DNA of 64,000 bases from Ridgeia piscesae (Eukaryota; Annelida; Polychaeta; Sabellida; Siboglinidae), in assembly GCA_025642075.2 (NCBI GenBank), contig JAODUO010001358.1, positions 97,501 to 161,500 on the forward strand, written 5' to 3'. Positions 45,775 through 58,559 of this stretch are shown one piece after another (position 1 is the first letter of the stretch; each line of letters starts with the position of its first letter). The notes beneath the pieces are model-generated. The model was not told the origin of the DNA. It saw only the letters and a list, made by a program, of their open reading frames with translations, and searched no databases. The position numbers and the translations under genes are program-made.

Positions 45775-48053
45775 GTTTATATTATTTAAATGGCGACTGT
45801 TGTGTGCGGTGTGGAGATAATATACCCAGTAAAACGTACGATCGTCTCGCTGAAATCATTCCTCATTTTTCTTATTTTTATATATGATGCAATATAATAG
45901 ACGGTGTGAACGCTCAACATGCCTGTCACTTCCCCTGGCATACCAGTTAATTCTAACATAAATACATCATATTTAGAAAGTCCTGAGCCACAGCATTCTA
46001 ACTTTGTTTACCGAATGGGTTAAGAAAGCGTTGAAAAAACCGACATTACACAACATTCTAAAAAAATGTTATTTGGAAGACGACACAAGCAAATTGTCAT
46101 TGACAGAAATATAATTGCAAAAAACTACATAATAGCATAGTAGGCCTACAGACCCGTATACACCCAGAAGGCCTACTTGATAACGTATTGAAGGTTGATT
46201 TAAAGGGAATCAAAAGGGAAAAGTTACGTGAAAGAGTTAATAAAAACGAACTATACTGAACGGTAATCACATTTTTAAAGTCAGTGGTTTATTAGTAAAA
46301 AAAATCTTAATACCTTTTCTATCAAAGTTCATAAGTCGCGCCATTTTGACTGATGTGTGACGTAGTTGAATGTTTGGCGCAATGAGCTGCAGATCGGGCA
46401 AATCTGTATTTAAAATTCCGTTAAAATAATCGCCAGGTGGCGCTTCGCGATGTGTACATCCGCTCCGTGTTGGGAAGCGAATATGATTTTCGTTCAGAAA
46501 TAGCTGAATTTCGGTTGCAACGATAAGGGCCAACATTTTCAAGATAGACCTCAATGCGCTGGTAAACCTGGTAAAGAAGACCCACCAAAAGCCGAAATGC
46601 AGAAGAGAGTAACAAGCCGAGGCGACATTGACAAGTGGTCGAAACTCGCTGAAACTTCGAAACATGGCCACCTCGCATTCGATCCCGGGATTCGGTGAGT
46701 TTCTACTTAGTCACAGCCATGCCGTGTATTATTCTCCAAGTCAGTGGTGTAGTGTCGGGTATGTTAAACACAACGTGATGTTTCCCAATTTGAAACACAT
46801 ATCGTATGCCATGGGGTCGTGGACATGGGCATGGCATGGCTCTCCGATTGATCTCAGCCTGACAAAGAGTGACAGGCTCTGTCCTTCGCCCTAGCTTAAA
46901 ACTGTTTTCAGGAATCAATTTCCAAATTGACCGCAACTGTGACAAAAATGCAGATTAATTGTTGTTTTTCAAATTCTGGACATTATTATATTAACAGTAG
47001 CGACTGTGGCATGTTTTTTGTATTATTGACATACCATGACCTGTGCGGCTATGAAACAGATGTGTGTCAATCATAAATATAAATAGAACAGACCAACTAG
47101 ATCTAACTATGTGGTGTCAATATTGATTGTTCTTTTAACATTTAAAGGGAGGGTTTGGAGCATAATTCTGGAGTGCTAAATAAAGAAGTAAAATCACCAA
47201 CATCTGTTTCTGTTTCAGATGTTCTTTATGAAATCGACTTCATGCTGAATAATAAAGTTGTTTTTTAGCTGAAATATATGTACAGTGGAATGTCTATATT
47301 AAAAATAACCATTTGAACTGGGTAAAAGTAACACAACTAGCAGAACAAATATTCTAAACTATAACATATCTGGATATATTTATGTATATTCTGCAGTGAT
47401 CTTAATTGCAATGTAACTTTTTTGTCGAGGTAACCATAATAGTGGCGAGGTAACCATAATGGTAGCTGTCAGGCTCCACATTGTGCTACTAATATTTCTT
47501 ATTCATGAAAAACTCATTTAAACATCTGTTTCTGTTTCAGATGTGCCATGATATATTACAAATGGCCATGGATTTTATATTCTGTGTTTGGAGCAGACAG
47601 TGCTTCCAAATGTAACCGGTTAGACAACTTTCACATGTATCTGCCAACAAATATGTAAGTATATGTTAATGTATTATAAACAGTGAAATGTGTTGCTCAC
47701 AATTTATTGAATATGAAAATAACATTAGAGCAACCAGAACACTAGAGCAAACTAACATGATACAACATTTATATAATACAAATGACATTTCATACAATGA
47801 AAACACCACACATTATTCCATAGTAGAAATATACCCAACAATTCATGTTTAACAGTAACCGATGTAGGATCATTCTAGAACATTTCGAGTAGCATGTCCA
47901 GTTGTCCACTATGTCAGAACTAAAAAAAGTTCCAATGATTTTATAAAAACACAACATGTATTCTACAATGATAATGGATTGAGTTACCTCCATTTTCATA
48001 TGTCACCTGTCAACACAGTTCTTATATAGTGCAGTATCCAATCCTCAAACATG

Positions 48054-48182
48054 GGGTCAAATACATTGTATTTGAAAGTATTTAAATACTTTTTAAGTAT
48101 CTGTAATTGATGTTTAGGAATAAAAAATATTTGGATCCCTCAATAGTATTTGTATTTAAATAAATTTCAATGTATTTGACCC
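48054..48182. mobile_element. 129-bp MITE
   Basis: Terminal inverted repeats GGGTCAAATACATTG and CAATGTATTTGACCC match perfectly. The interior is rich in GTATTTAAATAC words. Related sequence forms a nested element at about 55890-56667. It looks like a non-autonomous hAT-type MITE, but no clean 8-bp duplication was seen. Confidence 0.75.
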
Positions 48183-48293
48183 AATATCTGCTTAGCATTG
48201 TACTTGTCAAAGTGCTTTACTCCCTGGCAGACCTACTTAATTAAACACCATCTCATGACTGTGGGAAGCATCCAGCCAAGCTGTAATTAATTA

Positions 48294-48485
48294 ATCAAGA
48301 AGGTTCGTGTACAAATATCCACCATTGTCTATAGCAAGTTACTTGTTTACACAGCTGAGTGAATTGGAGCAATGACGGGTGAACAGACTTGCCCAAGGTT
48401 CGACACAGCACCACATTGTTTCGTTCTCGTAGTTGAGAGTCTGAAGCCGAGTCCAAAGCTTTAAACCACTGCGCCACTATACATA
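48294..48485 (-). mobile_element. tRNA-derived SINE
   Basis: Read on the minus strand: TATAGTGGCGCAGTGGTTTA (A box near 48465-48478), then a tRNA-like spacer, then TGTGTCGAACCTTGGGCAAG (B box GTCGAACC near 48397-48404), followed by a conserved body with ATTGCTCCAATTCACTCAGC. The A/B box spacing and the body are those of invertebrate tRNA-SINEs transcribed by RNA polymerase III. The sequence from 48190 to 48293 may be its 3' tail. Confidence 0.7.
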
Positions 48486-51419
48486 GTTGGTATATTTATT
48501 TAGGCCTTATTTTATTTCAGGTGTCCAAGTCGGCCATATACAGAGAGTTTTACCTGCTGGATCCATGGCAGGCTTGGTCGAAGGGTACAGAGAGTCATAC
48601 CAGTGTATACCAATTATCAGTTGATTTGTAAATAAGCAGTTGGATTGATTATGAACAAATCAACTGACTCTTGACCCCAGCAAATTTTGTTTCATTAGCA
48701 TATCTGTACCAAGGACTGCAATTCCGACATGGACAGTCATTGTGGGCAGCGGCCAGAGTTCTGACAAAGATGTAATTCACCATTCACTCTTTCTGTCTGC
48801 CATGGGCTGGTGGATCTGAAGGTAAACATACAGCTGTATTGTCTTCCGCAGCTCCAATTGCTTGCGTCTTGACCAGAAAACAGCCATGTTGTCAGGGTTC
48901 GCTAGGACGTGGCCGGACGTTCTTGCTAGAGCCATGGTTCCATCCCTATAAATAAACAGGATATGCTGTACTGCTAAATATTTACTGTTTGAATTTACAA
49001 TTATTTAGTATGAAAAAAGATCATTTAATGTGCGTCAAATATGCAGTATATACGTTACAGTGTAATAGTGAACAGTGTCCTTTACTTTGGTGCAGTGTGT
49101 TGGGAGTGGCAATATCAACAACCAGGACAGGATTAGGCTAGATACATTTATCAAGAAAGCAAATGGGATTGGAATGGGTCATGGATAGAGTACAGAAGTG
49201 TTCTGGCAGATGACATACACTCACTAAGATCTTAATTTGACAGCTGACAGGAGTGACAGATACTGAGCTGCATGCACTAGAACTGCATTCATATTATTGC
49301 ACAGTGCTTGCACAGATAGATAGATGATGCTGCTCCAGCTGTTGTCTTCATTAAATAGAGATGTGTGTATGTATGTGTGGTGATACATATTACATAAACT
49401 AAGGTATGATAACTGATTGCATGATCACTTAGTGTTTATGCACTAGAGTTGACAGTGGCTCAGTCATGCTATTTCCTAATGTTGGTAAACGTGGTATTGA
49501 ATACATAATTGGTAAAATTATACTGCGTCTTACAAACATTTCATTCCACTATGACATTCCTCTCACAAAATGACCACAATAGCATTTATCGCGACATTGT
49601 TTGTGTCATGTTGTATCTTATATACTTTAATTTATATTATCCAATAAACACAAACGTTGGCACCTCAAAATATTAAACGAACATGAATATCTATGACAAT
49701 GTATATTGTTAACTGGCAAAATGTCATATTGAGAAATCACGCCAATGTGCATGGTGGATCATCTGACTTACTTGCTAAACTATTGGATTAAATTATTGTT
49801 GAATGAGATTAGTGATTTGCACGACACAGTGGTTGAGGGTAGAGAATTCCACTCATTGTGGTGGAGAAGAAACTGGTTCCAAATGTTTACCGAGTGTTTA
49901 CCTGAAGATCTAGTGTTGTATTGGATAGAGTGATCTTTTTGGATATCTACAAGTCCACGTTCAATCTAGTATATTATGCTAGTCTGTTAATGTTACTTCT
50001 TGTTTGCTCAGTGTGTCCCCAATATTTCAAGAAACTCTACCAATAAAGGCAATATTGCAAATTTGCAAAGTGATGTTTTACAGTACATAAGTTATGTCTC
50101 ATCATAGCTAATTATTCATCCTTTACTGTAAGCCTGTAACATGTCCTAGTATCAATGTTGTATGAGTATCTGAACTGATACAGCACACAGAATTTGTAAT
50201 TTGTTCTCTCACTGAACAAGTAACATGATTGAAAACAACATTCGCAATGCTATTTTTTAATGTTTGAATAATATATTTACTGAAACATTTAGCAGTCATG
50301 ATGGCAATTTCAGAGCGGTCAACCTGAAAATAGGAACTGCATGCGTAGCTACGAAACTCGAAAGGCAGTACTTTTGAAAACTTGTTAGCGAGTGATATCA
50401 AAGTGCCTATATTATCGTTCATGCGAATTGACTATGATGTCTATTGACTATGACGTGCATTCAGCTGTTTATTAGTGTTATGGGCATGTGGCTTTACTTT
50501 ATTGTTATGCCTCTGTTCATGCAAACGTGATATATACCATTAAAAGTTGGATGACATAAAACTAATAATAATGAATAACAATATCGGACGGCCTAACTCG
50601 CTTGGACCTAGTTAGCGGCTCCATGATCCTATGTACATACCTTCTAAAACGTTAACTATGGTGGACGTTTATGAACAATATCAGTATGTACTTAAGTCAT
50701 CACGACAGACATCGCAATGTGTCTAATGGTACAAGATTTAAATAATTTAGATACAGAAAACTTAATAATATTTACTAACCTTCTTGCGCGCTCTGATGAC
50801 TTGGCTACGGCGACGGAATGTTTCGACCGGTAACCCGTTTCGACAACTATCGTTGGTGATTAATTATCGCGCTAATAAATTATCGTTTGCACAGCTCCAT
50901 ACTTGAAAACTCGACGTCGCCGACGTTTCTGTGGATCTTGACCCAGTATATACAGTGAGAAACATCCTATTCGAAGCAACGTTCTTCGAACGGATGTCCT
51001 TCTTCGAAGTTAGCGTATCTTACAACATTGTGTTTACAACGGCGATATCATTAACACACGTCTTCGGACACGTGACTTTAAGGCCGGTTCTGCGTGCTAA
51101 GTGGTCAGACAACAGGAAGAGGCGCATCATGGACGCCTATATGAAGCCGGTTATTACAGTAAAATTATCCACTTTGTAATTATTTTACTAATAAACCACT
51201 GACGTTAAAAATGTGATTACCGTTCAGAATGGTTGCTTTTTATTAGCTCTTTCACGTACATAGCACGTAATATTCCCCTTTTGGTTCCCTTTAAAGGGAC
51301 GTGTTTAGTATAGTAGGCATACACTCAGAAGGCCTACTTGATAACGTATTGAAAGTTGATTTAAGTATGATATACATATATTTAAAATTCCACTAGGTGC
51401 ACTTTTCTACAACCGTGCA

Positions 51420-52060
51420 TAAATTGAGGACGGCCTTTAAAAAATGGCAAAATGGCTTTTAAAATTTCTCATAATTTGATAACTGTGTCATGTAGATAAT
51501 ACTTGTGTAGATAATACCTACGTTCCAAGCGATAAGTATCATTTCTGGACGTCTCCGGCTTCCACGTCCGCCATTTTAAAAAACCGGCATTCGAATATTC
51601 TCCATTTTTAAGATGGCGTCCTGGTAAGCCTGTTATTTCAACAACTCAAGAACTATGCAATCTAGAGCCATACTATTGATGCAAAAATGTAGGTATTTTT
51701 CAGAAATGGTGATTTAAATTGTATTGTTTTTGACCGGACAAAGTCTGATAGTATTATTTTCTTAGTTTAAAAACACGCAGCGTAGAGACACAAAGTAGAT
51801 ATCAAAACTTTGGATTGTTAGATGTGATGATGTCTTGCCTTACTGTTTGTTTTCACTGACATTCATATTCCCGCCATATTCCCGCCCTTTAATACCTGTC
51901 ATTTCCATACATAATCTAGAAACTGTTATCCATGTATCTTAGAAACAGACGTTTTAAATAAGTTACTGCTATATTCTGTAAAACTATATGTCTTAGAAAG
52001 TCAAAATGTGTGATATGTAGATGCGATGATGTGTTTACTACTGTTGTTCTTCACGACTAG
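51420..52060 (+). repeat. Relic of the 'GCCATTTT/AAGATGGC' arm repeat
   Basis: Contains GTCCGCCATTTTAAAAAACC, CTCCATTTTTAAGATGGCGT, 'AACTCAAGAACTATGCAATC' and 'GCAAAAATGTAGGTATTTTT', parallel to the left arm at 7500-7640. No matching opposite arm or gene follows. It is a decayed extra copy of the arm. Confidence 0.6.
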
Positions 52061-52741
52061 CGCCAAGAAAACCTATCATTTTCATGTGAAGGGTTTGAGG
52101 GCAAAATGCGATAAACGCCAAATCAAAAAATTCGCGCAAACATGTAGCAGCCTTTAGTTTAAAGTCATGCCGACATAGTGAAATATACTTTATTCCCAAG
52201 ACGCGGTATAACCCCTTAAATTGTAACGCACAAGAGTTTTATTCTTCAAAATCGCGATAACCGACGTGTTTTTCTTCCAAAACGCGATATATCCTATTAA
52301 AGTTGGTCCTCCACTCCTTTGCTTATCGCCAAACCGGTTATTTTATGACCAGATTGGTAATGTGTTAATAGTTTAACTAGTATGCACAGTCAGTTAATTT
52401 TTTAAATACCTACTTGTCATTTTTTTCGTAAAAAAAGAATCGCCTTTACACCGGGTATAACTGGCGAAACAATCAGCAGCTGCCGACGTCCTTTGCTTTT
52501 TGGGTCACGTGCTTTATGCGAGATCGACCTACTGCGGCACAATAACAAATCGCACGTGCTTTTGCGCGTCATGACTAAGATTCCAAAGGCAAAGTGATTC
52601 TTCTGTGAAGGTACGCATTAAGTGCATTAACGCAGTTAGCAACAAGAGCGAGTAGTCGGGGGCTAACGGATTCTCTAACTTGTAAGATTATCAGTGTCGC
52701 TGACAAGGCAAGCCAGTTTGAATTGACAGTCGCCATCAATA

Positions 52742-53070
52742 TCGCTCGGCATCACTCAGCCAGACACAACTTGTGTTGATATGTACCGGTTTTGTATTTG
52801 ATTACGCAGGATCTTGTTAATAAACTTAGTAATTGCGAAAGTACATATCCATAGAGAATAGATGACGGGAGGGACGAAATGATAAATAAAATTGACATGT
52901 GGGACTGGTAGTAGGCTCTTGTTGGTCGGGCAAGAAGTATTTTTAGGGCGAGCATCCGTTATCTCGATAACAGAACGTCAAACGAAGAATTACATTAATC
53001 TCACAATTATCAAAACAGTGTTTTGCGACTCACATTTCAGTACTATTACTGAATGTTGTTATTTCCATTA
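52742..53070 (+). repeat. Dispersed repeat, copy 1 (about 330 bp)
   Basis: Starts CGGCATCACTCAGCCAGACA and ends near TACTGAATGTTGTT. A second copy in the same direction lies at 63573-63905. Differences are scattered, with several small insertions or deletions, so the copies are old. Confidence 0.85.
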
Positions 53071-53071
53071 C

Positions 53072-55405
53072 ATTTTATGCAAAATAACACAGCGATGATT
53101 GATTAAAATGTTAATACAATAGGTGTACACTATTATATCATTATTACATATAAATTCTTGCACTTGTTTCCATTGTAGTCAATGATGCCTGGCTGTAGTC
53201 TATTACCTGGTACCTTTCAACTCACACGTGCCAGCTGTTTTCAAATATTTATCAACATTTTCATCACAGCGTTATATGAATGCATAATATATTCGAATTA
53301 TAATATTGCTACTGGCCACACTACAATGCAAAGGTGAGACAAGGCAGAGGAGGGGCTAAGATTAAGGCAGTCACATGGGTATGGCAAATGCCGGGAGGAT
53401 ACACAGTCTGTGGGAGTCTCACATCTGATCAATTCAGGTAATTTAAACATTTTAACAATCAACAACGTATAAATTATAAAAACATGTTAATATGTCCATT
53501 TAAATACACATTGTTTTCTTTCACATATTATCTTGAACGTGGAAAATTAGAATGACCTTTGTTCTTGTTAGTCTTGTATAATGCATATTATACCCGGGGA
53601 ACACAGACATTAATGCACATACACTATGTGAGTGGGGGGGGGGCAGGCTACGTAGATCAATTTTTAAAAATTTACCTTCAAAATGGTGCATTCTGAAGGA
53701 TGTTTTAACTTATTCCCTGGGAAACAGAGAGGAAACAAATGCACAGCTACAAGTGTAAACATGTTTATAGCAAGAAATACCTATGAGGCATATTTTGAGC
53801 AAATTGGCTTAGAAAAACACTGGGGTTCCATAAAAAAGCAGGGAAAATACTGCAGCGATGACTAAAAAAATCAATAATACATGTTGAAGAAGGTAGAATA
53901 CATATTATGAATGCTTGAATATTTTTTGAGGGAATGTGCTGTTGACATCACAATAACCTTATTTTGTCATTTCCAACATTTGCTTTGACCAGACAACCTC
54001 AAATATTCATGTTTGACATAAAATGTCAAAAATGAATATGTGTACACCATGTAATAGTTATTACATGGCATCATTATTTACTCCCAATTCCACTAACATG
54101 ATGCATGTTTTTGTTTACTGAAATTGAATAAATGCTTTTCTTTACAGGTCAACAAGAAACTGAACAATGCTTACTACCACTAGCTCAACAAGTTAATATG
54201 CTATACAGGACAGTTGTAGTTTTGTGGACAAGATTATACAACAATGAGCCGTGCAATATGCTGCATATTAAATGTCAAGTATTTGAATGTCGACCAAGTG
54301 AAGTGATCTAAGTTGTACTGTTTGTTGCATCATGACAGACTCCACAGTTCCGGTGGTGTGTGCCGGTCAGATACCCTGACTGACTAGAGACCAATGCAGA
54401 ATGCAGAGACATGCGAATATGGTGAAGCCTGACTAGCTTTGCAGTTGGTGATGAAACGCTGGATGCCATGGTCTGTCAAACATGGCATAAGCCTTTGGTA
54501 AACCTCCTCGACACTGTTAGACAGGTTCGACATTCTTTAGTGAACTACATCAGCTTGGATATCGATGACATTGTGTGAGTTCACTCTCTTTGATGATACT
54601 GCAAAACAGCTTCCTGGCATTTTACTGTACATCCGCATCTGCCTATACAAAAACAAAGTGACAATTAACATGGCTCTGAATGTATGATATTTTATATGTG
54701 ACAACACACTTAGCCAAAGTCAATACCATGGTAATATAATTTTTTTATTCATATTAAAAAAATTGCATTCCCACATGTTTATATATATACATTACTCAGA
54801 CCTTTATATTGAACATTTTTACTAATGTGGGGAAAATTCCGCCACACTGAAATTAAATGTGAAAAAACAATTGTACAAAAGAAAAGTATTCACCACTATC
54901 TCTAGCCAGTACTTTCATAAATTGAGTAAACATATCCAATGCACATGTAACTCTCACCACATGACAAGGACCCTGACTAGTTTAGCACTTTTTAGGTGTA
55001 AAGATACATAGCATTAAATAAAAAAAAATTTATCTACTGATTTTTTAAAAAAAAAAATAATCTAGTTACTTTATTAATATATTTATTATTTCTAAACACA
55101 ATATCCAACATGGTCAAAGGTGCAAAAGTTATTATATGTACATAGTATGTATATGATATCTATTTACAGCATGTTTCTGTAACAATTTTGTGTATGTGTT
55201 ATGGGTGAACTCTTTGCAAAAGTAAATTTTCAGAAATATGTTTTAGTACGACAATTCTTTCATAATATTGAAAAAAATTCCCATGATATGTATCACTAAG
55301 GACATGTTTGCTAAAGCTAATGTATTCTCTGTGAAAGGCATAATTTGAAAGACTAATGAATGGGATTCATGTTTTTGAACTAATTAGTATTTCATATAGC
55401 ATGTG
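53072..55405. other. Mostly non-coding, two weak exon-like stretches
   Basis: An ATG-started frame at 53683-53865 contains FNLFPGKQRGNKCTATSVNM, and after a good acceptor (CTTTTCTTTACAG) at about 54148 a + frame reads QQETEQCLLPLAQQVNMLYR to a stop near 54310. Neither is long and I recognise no family with confidence. Otherwise AT-rich DNA. Confidence 0.25.
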
Positions 55406-55413
55406 CTGGATGC

Positions 55414-57211
55414 CAGAGATGGAGTGAGTACAATACAAATGTACTGAGTACGAGTATGATTACTTTGACATGCATGAGTACGAGTACCTTTAAAAAAAAT
55501 GTACTCGAGTACGAGACGATTACTTTACAATTACTCAGACAGACGATTACATTAGAATGTAAACATGATTACTTTAATGACTATCCTGTTTTAACATAAA
55601 GGCGACTTTCATGGAATCCGTAGGTGTCATTTTTGTTTTGTTGTTGTGTCACAATGTTCTAACTAATTACTGCTATCCACTATCCAGGTGTTATTATTAT
55701 TAATAATTGATTTCTCAGGTATTGATGAATCATTTAATGCTGGATTAATAATTAAATTTATGGTTTCTGAATCAAATACAAATAGGAGGCATTTAAAATT
55801 TCAAATACACATGATCAAATACATTACAATAACAACACTTCAAAACCAGGGGGCAATTCAAGAGTATCCAATTCAAATATTAGTATATCAATGGGGGGCA
55901 AATACAAATTTTAAAGTATTTAAATATTTTTAATATTTGTATTTGATTTTAGGGAAATTGTATTTGTATTTAAAATTTTCCAAAATTTTACTTTTTCAAA
56001 TATTTTTTTTAAATACATTGTCAGTATCAACATTTCTTTTTTTACTGTCACATGTAATGCCCCCAAACTGATTCCTTAATGCCCGCAAATTACCAACAGG
56101 GTAATTATTAAACACTTTAAAAACAGGTTTTGGGCCCCCCAGTACCAAACTTTTGTTTGTAGAGGGGTATTTCCCTAACAGTGACCATAGGTCAATATCC
56201 CCCTTTTGTTCTTTAGCAGGGTGCAACTGGCATCAGGCTATTCTGGTTTCCCGGCTACTTTGAAGTTGGCCCTTTCCCCACAACATCCTAGCAATGATTA
56301 GCAGTGTCTCTTCTGAGGGCAACATAGGCATTTTATTATGGACCTCCTGGCTTAACAAAAAACAATATAGTTTGGCCTTTACCTCTTTCAGTCGTTGTCA
56401 TTTTGATGCAGTTAGCAATAACAATCCCCTATCACTGGTCTGCCTGTCATCATATGGCAAAAATAATTATGCCTATAAACAGATGTCCAAAAATGTGTTG
56501 CTTTTCTTTTACCACAAAAAACAAAATGAAAAGTATTTAAAAAAAAATTTTTGAAATACTTTTCAAATTTTTCATATTTAAATACATTTATATTTAAAAA
56601 ATATTTGTAATTGTATTTTAATCCCCCAAGAATATTTGTATTTAAAAAATTTAAATTTTGACCCCTGTCTGGATGGGACAAAAACCCCAATAGTTGTGGA
56701 TTTAGACAGGTTTACAGTTTGCACTTAATTGAACATAATAACAGGGATTTAGCAGCTAACCGCCCAGACCAGTCAGGATTCTGGATGTTGGAAAATGACC
56801 AGTCATTCACACCATACTGACAGCAAACAAGGCAGGTGGGGGTGTGGCCTGGGTTCTAAAATTACAAAGCAAGATGTTAGGGGATGCTTATCTCCTCTTC
56901 TCCTGCAGTGTTCCCAGAGACTGTCACAATATAACTTGTATGTGATGTGGCTTCTCTGGGAAGAGAAGGTTTAATTAGGGAAATCTATGAAATTTTTAAT
57001 ACCTGATTATTATTACATTTATTAGATTACTTCTATATTGCCATTTTTTTCTGTCTAATATATTTGCTTGCAATGTTCATATGAAAAATGTAATCGTGAG
57101 AAGTAATCGTGAGTACAATTACTTTGGAATGTACCTCGGAGTACTTTGCTTCGTACTCGAGTAAAGTACTCGTACTGAGTACGAGTACACAGTACGATTA
57201 CTCCATCTCTG
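55414..57211. mobile_element. Non-autonomous hAT element with 8-bp target duplication
   Basis: The inverted ends start CAGAGATGGAGT. The 8-bp word CTGGATGC stands immediately outside both ends (55406-55413 and 57212-57219), the duplication length of hAT transposons. Subterminal regions are full of GTACTCGTAC/GAGTACGAGTAC palindromic words, which may be transposase binding sites. No transposase frame remains. A second AT-rich element is nested in the centre. Confidence 0.9.
55890..56667. mobile_element. Nested AT-rich element inside the hAT element
   Basis: GGGGGGCAAATACAAATTTT on the left and AATTTTGACCCC on the right are inverted, with stretches of GTATTTAAATA-type words as in the MITE at 48054. 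Ends are diverged and no duplication is clear, so the limits are approximate. Confidence 0.5.
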
Positions 57212-58540
57212 CTGGATGCTGATACGAATATTTATAAAAGTAACTCTTTTTTTCATTTACCCAACACGTTTTCAATTTTTTTTTTTGCTCTTTGCTTGTT
57301 ATCTTAGAAATAAATACATTATATCAAGTGCAGTGATTTACCTGTAGTTATACTTATATTGTGTTTTCCCTTATTTTTTACAATTTCATGAAATAGTTTT
57401 GGTAAAAAGTTTTTACTTTTGATGTTTTATTATATACAAATTTTAAAAAGTACACCCACCCATTAATACAGAAAATAAAATATCACATAGAGGGCAGATT
57501 CAAAATTTTGAGGGCACAAAAACCTCTACTGGCCTTTGAACCAAATTGTGTAGTCTACATTTTTTTTGATACCGCATAGCTTCAGCTTCCCGTGTCTCAT
57601 CTGGAATGCCACAACTTATTATTATCATTAACTGGGCTATTTCAAATATAATGAAATTACATTGACCATTATAAAAAATTTGCAGGCATACCAAATTCCT
57701 AAATGTAGGAGGACATCCACAGGGCCCCAGGCCCCTTGGGTTCACAAATGACATACATCTGTACAATTTTATAAAAGGTTTGTTGAGAGAGTAAATTAAG
57801 TTATTACAACACTCATTTACCTGAGGTTGTGAGCTTTTCCGCATGCCCTATGGTGATGATACCTCAAGTTCTGAAAATGTGACACATTTGAATTTTAATG
57901 TACTTGAAAAAATTGCAATGTTATGAACGATCACATTATCATCATTTTAATATATTTAATTATTATTATAACTATAACATTATAATATTGTCATTATGAA
58001 TAAGTATAACGAAGGCCTAAGTACAACTATTACGGATCACTTATAATGCAGTTACATTATATACCTATAGCTACTATTAGGCTAATTAAACCTAGTTAAT
58101 CTTAGCCTTAGGATATTAACTTGCTACATACCATATGTGACATAAACATTACATAGTTACAGTATTATAATCAATCACTGACATGTCGTAGTCATCCAAG
58201 TATAGGCCATAGTCTATGCCTGGCGTAATCATAATCGTAGCATAGCCATACCTTGGACTTGGTATTTTGTCGAACCATGGGCATTGCATTGGCTGAATAA
58301 GCGCTAAGCCTAAGGTTGAAGGTAAACAATAACATAAATTTAATAAAAACAACAGGAATATCAATGACGTATACTCATACGCCTAAATATATATATACGT
58401 GATTATAGCTGAGCAATTCGTAATTACTAACCTATCTGGAAGAACATCTGTGCGAACGCTGCATGTTGACTGTGTAGTCAGTAACAGTTCGCCAGCCCAC
58501 GGGCACGGTGTCTGTAGCTTGCAAAGCCAGGGCACTGTGA
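57212..58540. other. Non-coding stretch, nothing recognised
   Basis: AT-rich. One minus-strand open frame (57844-57500) has some Cys and Pro but no family resemblance or splice context. Confidence 0.35.
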
Positions 58541-58559
58541 CTGTCACTGTTCCGAAGTC

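Larger units (their letters stand above)
46204..51290. mobile_element. Kolobok-like element, 5.1 kb, TTAA-flanked, with THAP remnant
   Basis: The left end is TTAA (46200-46203) then AGGGAATCAAAAGGG; the right end is CCCCTTTTGGTTCCCT then TTAA (51291-51294). Both ends share, in inverted orientation, ACGTGAAAGAG, CTGAACGGTAATCACATTTT and CAGTGGTTTATTAGTAAAA. On the minus strand just inside the right end (about 51000-50880) lies a stop-broken copy of the THAP exon seen at 36410-36520 (GTTGCTTCGAA..AGGATGTTTCTCA, GGGTCAAGATCC, GAGCTGTGCAAACGAT). The interior holds a MITE and a SINE and no recognisable transposase core. Confidence 0.72.

Noticed and set aside
46267..46678. Overlapping minus-strand frames (134 and 85 residues) near the left end of the 46.2-kb element
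   Set aside because: They overlap the element's terminal region, resemble no family, and are probably chance frames or remnants of the THAP arm.
48380..48485. Functional tRNA gene
   Set aside because: A- and B-box-like sequences are present, but no cloverleaf with paired acceptor stem can be formed and a SINE body follows.
50931..51179. Plus-strand exon-like frame ending VITVKLSTL
   Set aside because: It is the antisense shadow of a decayed THAP exon on the minus strand, as shown by matching DNA at 36410-36520. No usable acceptor precedes it.
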